In this document: positions 16,921 to 21,235 of the stretch, piece by piece
Position numbering within the stretch: the stretch's first letter is position 1
Layout of the letters: each line of letters starts with the position of its first letter
Source: Rhodoferax sp.
GTDB taxonomy: Bacteria > Pseudomonadota > Gammaproteobacteria > Burkholderiales > Burkholderiaceae_C
NCBI GenBank assembly: GCA_029946045.1
Contig: JAQSDS010000388.1
Span: forward strand, 1 to 21,235
Reading direction: 5' to 3'
DNA length: 21,235 nt
The notes under the pieces: generated by a model
What the model was told of the DNA's origin: nothing
Seen by the model: the letters and a program-made list of their open reading frames with translations, nothing else
The model's database searches: none
Position numbers and translations under genes: made by a program

Positions 16921-17985
16921 ATGGCAGGCCACTTTTTGTTGTCACCAGCAGCGCGCGACTTTCCACTGGCAAAAATTGAAAAAATGAGCGAAGCAGAGGT
17001 GCACTCTTTTTTCACTGAGATCAGGTGGGGTAAGGATGGAACCCAGGTGTGTCCCCTTTGTGGGACCAGCGACAAGCATTACTGGAATGCAAAGCGTAAG
17101 CAGTGGCGATGCAAATCAGTAGGATGTGGTCACTCGTTTTCAGTGACATCCGCAACAAAATTCGCGGATCACAAGCTTCCGCTGCGGACAATACTAAAGG
17201 CAATCATGATTTACGTTACAAACGTAAAAGGGATCAGCGCCAGTGCATTGGGACGTCAATTGGGCGTCGCGTATATGACTGCATTTACGTTGCTTCACAA
17301 GCTCCGAGAAAGCATCATGGATCATGCCGACCAGGAGCCCTTGGAAGGTTTAGTCCACATCGATGGAGCACACGTTTCAGGGCGAATTCGAAAGCCTCGG
17401 GTAAAAAGTAAGGCAACAAAAACACAAGCTCGGGATAAGGTGCCGCCCGACGCATTTCCGTATCATCCCAATAGACGGATCGTCATGGTGCTGCGATCAG
17501 TCGATCCAACCGGAAAAACTGGTGCGATCCGTTCGATCGTGCGGATCGTTCCATCAGAAAGCAGGGAGTGGGCAGAACCTCTTGCAAAGGAATTTGTAAA
17601 GCGAGGTGCCACGATCATGACTGATGAGCATCCAGCATACGGACTGTATATGGCCAGGTATACACACGCCACCGTCAACCACTCCGTTGAATTTTCGACA
17701 GATGACGGTGTAAACAACAATCAAGCCGAATCATTTTTTTCCCGTATGAGGCGCCTGGTAATCGGGCAGGTTCATCGCGTAACACCAAAGTACATGCTCG
17801 ATTACGTCACTGAGATCGGATGGCGGGAGGATAACAGGCGCGTTTCGACAACGCTCATGGTGAAAGACGTGCTCGGTAAAACGCAGAAATCACGCTCCCG
17901 TTGGTGGCGTGGTTATTGGCAAGGTGACCATCGAGACGATGAAATCATGTTCGTACCCAAGGCGGGTAAGCCAGTCTCGCAATAA
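16921..17985 (+). CDS. IS1595-family (ISXO2-like) DDE transposase
   Basis: This DNA transposase cuts and joins element ends. The 354-residue product has an N-terminal zinc ribbon with C44-P-L-C47 and C64 ... C69 (WRCKSVGCGHSFSVTS), an HTH-like segment GISASALGRQLGVAYMTAFTLLHKLR (104-129), and the ISXO2-like catalytic domain with D148 (VHIDGAHVSG), D235 (IMTDEHPAY) and E270 (NNNQAESFFSRM), a DD-35-E spacing. All parts look intact. The ATG at 16984 (MSEAEV) is an alternative start; neither has a clear ribosome site. Only 8 bp separate its stop from the convergent next gene and no terminal repeats bracket it closely. It is therefore not a free-standing insertion sequence here but part of the larger element. 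Confidence 0.92.
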   Translation: MAGHFLLSPAARDFPLAKIEKMSEAEVHSFFTEIRWGKDGTQVCPLCGTSDKHYWNAKRKQWRCKSVGCGHSFSVTSATKFADHKLPLRTILKAIMIYVTNVKGISASALGRQLGVAYMTAFTLLHKLRESIMDHADQEPLEGLVHIDGAHVSGRIRKPRVKSKATKTQARDKVPPDAFPYHPNRRIVMVLRSVDPTGKTGAIRSIVRIVPSESREWAEPLAKEFVKRGATIMTDEHPAYGLYMARYTHATVNHSVEFSTDDGVNNNQAESFFSRMRRLVIGQVHRVTPKYMLDYVTEIGWREDNRRVSTTLMVKDVLGKTQKSRSRWWRGYWQGDHRDDEIMFVPKAGKPVSQ

Positions 17986-17993
17986 GGAACGAA

Positions 17994-18518
17994 CTAATCA
18001 GCCAAGAATGAGGGTGAAAGGGTCCAATAACCCTCAACAACAACCCCATTTCCTGCCGGTGTGTGAGTTGGAATGGCGATCCCATTTTTGGCCATCGTTT
18101 TAAGGCAATACTTTACTCGACTGCGAACGTCTTTGATGGTGAGCAACGTGGTTTCCATGCCCCACTTGGAAAGAAGCTTGACGGCGATTTGAGTCGTACC
18201 AACCGACGCCTGGTCAGCAGCCATCAAAATTCCGATCACCGACCGCTGCAGTTCACCGTGCGCTGCAATTCTGGGCCTTCGTGGTTCTTTGCCTTGTATG
18301 GTTTTCGGGTTGATCGATATTTCATGCATTTTTATGACTGTGCCCAAATTTTTGAATTGAGCTTTCAATGCAGAAATTTCTCCCCGGTATTTATCAATTT
18401 GACGCTGTTTACGGTCAATTGAACCCTGAATTGTCTCCGTTTGTTTGATCAGCCAAGACATGGATTCCGGCGTGCGAACAAGATTTGTGTATTGCCTGTT
18501 TGTTTTTCTTTTGGGCAT
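17994..18518 (-). CDS. Coiled-coil/winged-helix-like protein of unknown function, copy 1
   Basis: The family is not recognised. The product is a paralog of the next gene: both share TPxSMxWLIxQ near the N-terminus, a charged helical stretch (IDRKQRQIDKYRGEISALKAQFKNLGTVI here), an HEI block followed by P-x-x-I-x-G, and a C-terminal half ending in a W-T-L-x-P phrase that could be a winged helix (LLTIKDVRSRVKYCLKTMAKNGIAI). It is basic overall, which fits DNA binding. The ATG at 18518 is chosen because GGAG lies 4 nt ahead and it aligns with the start of the paralog; the frame is open up to 18620. It converges on the transposase gene. A role in transposition or its control is inferred from position only. 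Confidence 0.72.
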   Translation of the reverse strand: MPKRKTNRQYTNLVRTPESMSWLIKQTETIQGSIDRKQRQIDKYRGEISALKAQFKNLGTVIKMHEISINPKTIQGKEPRRPRIAAHGELQRSVIGILMAADQASVGTTQIAVKLLSKWGMETTLLTIKDVRSRVKYCLKTMAKNGIAIPTHTPAGNGVVVEGYWTLSPSFLAD

Positions 18519-18641
18519 AAGACTCCAACCGAGAGATGAGTGAATAAGCGTTTTCCTTGACGGAAGTGACGAAAAATAGATGTTCCAAGCCATTGCGAAA
18601 TTTGTATAAGGAGTGGACATCCAGCAAAATCGAAGCTACTT

Positions 18642-19151
18642 CTAATCCTCGAAGTAATGCGGCGCCAGGGTCCAGAGTCCCAACCCCCCAGAGGGAGTTC
18701 GGTCATGGTGAGGAATGACAACCCCGGTTTTAGCCAGATTTTTCAAGCGATAACGCATCGCAGCACCAACACGACTGACCTCTGTTTTAATCAAAGGCAT
18801 CCCATGCTTCCGCATGAAATTCGTGGTCAATGTATTGCTGCAAACTGGTTCAGCGCCAGAGTTGCGCAGATTTTCCAAAATGAAGGCAGTCAGCTCACCA
18901 TAGCCGGCAATTGGTGCTGAGTAGCGCTTTTGCCCTTTGATGATCGTTGGATCGAGCTTGATTTCATGCAAAGGAATAACCGCGTCAAGAGCAGACAATT
19001 CTGCTTTTACAGACGCGATCAAGTCTGGCAGTTTTTCCTGCTGGGACTGGTATCGGTCCAGGCGACCTTTAATGATGGCGCGTTGCCTGATGAGCCAGGC
19101 CATTGAAGACGGGGTGCGCTCTAACCCTGTGTAAGTTCTATTTTTAGTCAT
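18642..19151 (-). CDS. Coiled-coil/winged-helix-like protein of unknown function, copy 2
   Basis: This 169-residue paralog of the preceding gene is shifted 124 bp upstream of it. The N-terminal part (TPSSMAWLIRQRAIIKGRLDRYQSQQEKLPDLIASVKAELSALDAVI) looks like a helical hairpin or coiled coil. The C-terminal part (NTLTTNFMRKHG ... RVGAAMRYRLKNLAKTGVVIPHH ... GLGLWTLAPH) has the rhythm of a winged helix. The ATG at 19151 is preferred to the TTG at 19157. The start lies within a 12-bp perfect hairpin (19151-19179), so its expression may be sensitive to RNA structure. It is the last gene before the right terminal repeat. The function is unknown and the two copies have diverged substantially, so the duplication is not recent. 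Confidence 0.72.
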   Translation of the reverse strand: MTKNRTYTGLERTPSSMAWLIRQRAIIKGRLDRYQSQQEKLPDLIASVKAELSALDAVIPLHEIKLDPTIIKGQKRYSAPIAGYGELTAFILENLRNSGAEPVCSNTLTTNFMRKHGMPLIKTEVSRVGAAMRYRLKNLAKTGVVIPHHDRTPSGGLGLWTLAPHYFED

Positions 19152-19179
19152 CCCCAATGTTTATCAGAAACATTGGGGA
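19151..19179. promoter_or_regulatory. 12-bp perfect hairpin just inside the right terminal repeat
   Basis: TCCCCAATGTTT pairs perfectly with AAACATTGGGGA around the loop ATCAG. It lies 5 bp inside the right inverted repeat and overlaps the start of the right-most gene. There is no T tract, so it is not a standard terminator. Stem-loops at this place in insertion sequences can hinder translation of transcripts entering from outside, which is a plausible role here. Confidence 0.7.
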
Positions 19180-19184
19180 CAGTC

Positions 19185-19208
19185 TTGTGCAACAGCTAGA
19201 TAATACCG
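19185..19208 (-). repeat. Right terminal inverted repeat (24 bp)
   Basis: Read on the minus strand it begins CGGTATTATC and continues TAGCTGTTGCACAA, matching the left end at 23 of 24 positions. It abuts the right 8-bp target-site duplication. Confidence 0.9.
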
Positions 19209-19216
19209 GTTGGTGA
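19209..19216. repeat. Right target-site duplication (8 bp)
   Basis: This GTTGGTGA is the exact copy of 4733-4740, directly adjacent to the right inverted repeat and 10 bp from the cytochrome c stop codon. Confidence 0.88.
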
Positions 19217-19226
19217 CCGGGGCTGT

Positions 19227-19529
19227 TTATTTGAGAGAAAGTACCCAGGAAGCCAATTGTTTTGCCTCGGCGTCGCTGACCTGCGTGTTGGCGGGCATGG
19301 GAATGACACCCCAAACGCCAGAACCGCCCTGTTTGATCTTGGTTGCCAATTTGGTTTCCACGTTTTGGCCAGCATATTTTTTGGCGACATCCTTGTAGGC
19401 CGGCCCGACCACCTTTTTTTCAACGGCATGGCAAGTCATACAGTTCTTCTTTTGGGCCAGCGCTTGGTCTGCCAGGGCGGGAACCGCCACAAACGCAGTG
19501 GCGAGCAAGGCAAAAAGAGTTCGCTTCAT
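19227..19529 (-). CDS. Periplasmic class I cytochrome c (small, monohaem)
   Basis: This small electron carrier is exported to the periplasm, with one covalently bound haem. The 100-residue precursor has a clear signal peptide (MKRTLFALLATAFVAVPALA, cleavage near residue 20), the haem motif C30-M-T-C33-H34 and a likely axial methionine M78 in VIPMPANTQVSD. Together these give the c8/c551-552-type pattern of about 80 mature residues. Its partner is not shown by the sequence. AAAGGA lies a few bases ahead of the ATG. The transposon inserted just after its stop codon, so its original downstream sequence, including the terminator shared with acsA, is now 14.5 kb away. Confidence 0.93.
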   Translation of the reverse strand: MKRTLFALLATAFVAVPALADQALAQKKNCMTCHAVEKKVVGPAYKDVAKKYAGQNVETKLATKIKQGGSGVWGVIPMPANTQVSDAEAKQLASWVLSLK

Positions 19530-19640
19530 GTGGCAGTCCTTTGAAAAGATAGGTTAGAGTGTCAAAGATGCCATTGTAGTTAGCGTGCCATAACGGCACG
19601 GCAGTGCAATGGGTTTAATCCTGAGGTATGAAAGGCGACT

Positions 19641-19886
19641 ATGTATTTCCTGGGCTTGGGCGTTGTTTTGCTGCTGCTGAAATATCTGGAGATTGGGCCG
19701 CTGGCTGCCTGGTCCTGGTGGTGGGTGATGACGCCATTTGTGTTGGCTGTGGTTTGGTGGGCCTGGGCCGACGCCTCAGGCTACACCAAGCGCAAGGCCA
19801 TGGAGATTGAAGAAAAGCGCATGCAGGATCGGCGTGACCGAACCAAAAGCGCGCTGGAAGCCAATTACAAAAACAAGAAGCGGTAA
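19641..19886 (+). CDS. Small Trp-rich membrane protein (TIGR04438-like)
   Basis: This 81-residue protein has two closely spaced hydrophobic segments (about 3-18 and 22-43) crowded with tryptophans (AAWSWWWVMTPF, VVWWAWADASGY), then a highly charged C-terminal tail (KRKAMEIEEKRMQDRRDRTKSALEANYKNKKR). It matches the small Trp-rich protein family common in Comamonadaceae and relatives, whose function is unknown. GAAAGG precedes the ATG. It is divergent from the cytochrome gene and converges on ilvD with 1 bp between the stops. Confidence 0.82.
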   Translation: MYFLGLGVVLLLLKYLEIGPLAAWSWWWVMTPFVLAVVWWAWADASGYTKRKAMEIEEKRMQDRRDRTKSALEANYKNKKR

Positions 19887-19887
19887 T

Positions 19888-21235
19888 TTAGTTGTAGTCG
19901 TCCAGCACGGCGCCCTTGCTGGCCGTCGAGGCGTTGAAGGCAAACTTGGCTTGCACACCGCGTGTGTAACGTGGTGCTGGGGCCGTCCAGGATGCCCGGC
20001 GTTTCGCGATGATGTCGTCACTCACGTTGAGTTGCAGTAGCAACTGGTGCGCGTCGATGGTGATGGCGTCGCCTTCTTCAATCAGGGCAATCAGGCCGCC
20101 AGCTGCGGCTTCGGGGGCCACATGGCCCACCACCATGCCCCAGGTTCCGCCGGAAAAACGGCCGTCGGTGATCAGACCCACAGACTCGCCTAGGCCCTGG
20201 CCGACCAGCGCGCCGGTGGGTGCCAGCATCTCGGGCATGCCCGGGCCGCCTTTGGGGCCAAGGTAGCGCAACACCATCACGTCGCCGGCCAAAATTTGGT
20301 TGGCCAAAATGGCTTTGAGCGCCGACTGCTCGTCTTCGAACACGCGCGCCGGGCCGGTCATAACCGGATTTTTCAGTCCGGTGATCTTGGCCACGCAGCC
20401 CTCGGGCGCCAGATTACCCTTGAGGATGGCGAGGTGGCCCTGAACGTACATCGGGTTGTGGATGGGGCGAATCACGTCTTGGTAGGCACGTGGCGCATCG
20501 GGAATGTCCTTGAGCACTTCGGCCACGGTCTGGCCGGTGATGGTGATGCAGTCGCCATGCAACAGGCCGGCACTGAGCAGCATCTTCATGACTTGCGGAA
20601 TACCGCCGGCACGGTGCAGGTCGACCGCCAGGTATTTGCCACTGGGTTTGAGGTCGCACAGCACCGGCGTTTTGACACGCACGCGCTCAAAGTCGTCAAT
20701 GGTCCATGCCACGCCCGCAGCGTGGGCAATGGCCAGAAAGTGCAACACGGCGTTGGTTGAGCCGCCAATGGCCATGACCACGGCGATGGCGTTCTCGATC
20801 GACTTTCGGGTCACGATGTCGCGCGGTTTGAGGTCATTTTTAATGGCCTCGATCAGCACCTTGGCCGAGTCCCTGGCTGAATTGAGTTTTTCGTCATGCG
20901 GATTGGCCATGGTGCTGGAGTACATCAGCGAAATGCCAAGCGCCTCAAAGGCGGAGCTCATGGTGTTGGCGGTGTACATGCCGCCGCAGGAACCCGGGCC
21001 GGGGATGGCACGGCGTTCGATCTCAAGCAGATCTTCGTCACTCATGCGCCCGGCGGCGTTCTCGCCTACGGCTTCGAACACGCTCACGATGTTGAGGTCC
21101 TGCCCCTTGTAGCTCCCCGGCAAAATGGTGCCGCCATAAACATAGATGGCGGGCACATTGGCGCGCAGCATGCCCATCAGGCCGCCCGGCATGTTTTTGT
21201 CGCAGCCGCCAATCACCAGCACGCCGTCCATCCAC
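19888..21235 (-). CDS. ilvD: Dihydroxy-acid dehydratase, 5' end beyond the window
   Basis: This iron-sulfur enzyme dehydrates dihydroxy acids to 2-keto acids in valine, isoleucine and leucine synthesis. The window holds the C-terminal 449 codons or so of a protein that is usually about 560 residues. The frame stays open to the window edge, so the ATG at 21231 is internal. Visible signatures are the cluster-ligand cysteines in [10 protein letters not shown] and [23 protein letters not shown], and the catalytic-serine region [21 protein letters not shown] near the C-terminus. The gene looks normal and ends next to the Trp-rich gene. Confidence 0.96.
   Translation of the reverse strand, partial: WMDGVLVIGGCDKNMPGGLMGMLRANVPAIYVYGGTILPGSYKGQDLNIVSVFEAVGENAAGRMSDEDLLEIERRAIPGPGSCGGMYTANTMSSAFEALGISLMYSSTMANPHDEKLNSARDSAKVLIEAIKNDLKPRDIVTRKSIENAIAVVMAIGGSTNAVLHFLAIAHAAGVAWTIDDFERVRVKTPVLCDLKPSGKYLAVDLHRAGGIPQVMKMLLSAGLLHGDCITITGQTVAEVLKDIPDAPRAYQDVIRPIHNPMYVQGHLAILKGNLAPEGCVAKITGLKNPVMTGPARVFEDEQSALKAILANQILAGDVMVLRYLGPKGGPGMPEMLAPTGALVGQGLGESVGLITDGRFSGGTWGMVVGHVAPEAAAGGLIALIEEGDAITIDAHQLLLQLNVSDDIIAKRRASWTAPAPRYTRGVQAKFAFNASTASKGAVLDDYN

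Larger units (their letters stand above)
4741..19208. mobile_element. 14.5-kb IS1595-type transposon carrying type I R-M and type II CBASS
   Basis: The unit is delimited by 24-bp terminal inverted repeats matching at 23 of 24 positions and flanked by perfect 8-bp direct repeats. It contains one full-length IS1595-family transposase near the right end, two tandem genes of unknown function, a type I restriction-modification operon and a type II CBASS operon. The interior is visibly richer in A/T than the flanking map, acsA and ilvD genes, most clearly in the CBASS part. It sits between the convergent acsA and cytochrome c genes. No tyrosine or serine recombinase, tRNA target, conjugation or phage gene is present. 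IS1595 members with passenger genes are known; a cargo of this size and type is the unusual part. That the resident transposase moves the whole unit is inference. Confidence 0.82.

Noticed and set aside
16921..17985. The transposase gene as a free-standing insertion sequence nested in a genomic island
   Set aside because: No matching inverted repeats closely bracket the gene, and only 8 bp separate its stop from the convergent gene, leaving no room for a right end. The only good ends with target duplications enclose the whole 14.5 kb.
4741..19208. Island integrated by a site-specific recombinase, phage, ICE or Tn7-like element; CRISPR array
   Set aside because: No integrase, tRNA, tnsABC-like, conjugation, phage or cas gene and no regularly spaced repeats are present.

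Overview
The flanks of this window are chromosomal DNA of a betaproteobacterium, most likely a Comamonadaceae member (Rhodoferax/Polaromonas-like). The evidence is the GC-rich coding style, the gene set (map, dusA, a UPF0114 membrane protein, acsA, a small c-type cytochrome, a small Trp-rich protein, ilvD) and the protein wording. Genus is inference.

Layout: 33-4686 is ordinary core DNA (map on -, dusA on +, UPF0114 on -, acsA on +), ending in the acsA terminator. 19227-21235 is core DNA again (cytochrome c on -, Trp-rich protein on +, 5'-truncated ilvD on -). Between them lies one discrete insertion, 4741-19208 (14,468 bp). Its edges can be read to the base. A 24-bp terminal inverted repeat with one mismatch (4741-4764 and 19185-19208) is flanked on both sides by a perfect 8-bp direct repeat, GTTGGTGA (4733-4740 and 19209-19216), as expected of a target-site duplication.

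The insertion carries an IS1595-type DDE transposase (16921-17985, +), two tandem paralogous genes of unknown function at the right end, and eight same-strand (-) genes read from right to left. The first four are a small protein, hsdM, hsdS and hsdR (a type I restriction-modification system). The next four are capV, a DncV-like cyclic-nucleotide synthase, cap2 and cap3 (a complete type II CBASS with a patatin phospholipase effector, in the gene order of the Vibrio cholerae VSP-1 locus). The window is therefore best read as a defence-cargo transposon that carries its own transposase and inserted between the convergent acsA and cytochrome c genes. It probably cut the cytochrome gene off from a shared bidirectional terminator.

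How the genes work together: the small gene, hsdM, hsdS and hsdR are joined by three ATGA stop/start overlaps, so they form one translationally coupled unit. HsdM/HsdS methylate and recognise DNA and HsdR cuts unmodified DNA. In the CBASS unit the synthase makes a cyclic nucleotide upon infection, CapV degrades membrane phospholipid in response, Cap2 conjugates the synthase C-terminus to targets and Cap3 reverses this. hsdR has a 10-bp tandem duplication near its 3' end that shifts the frame and replaces the last 24 residues with 4. It is either damaged or switchable.
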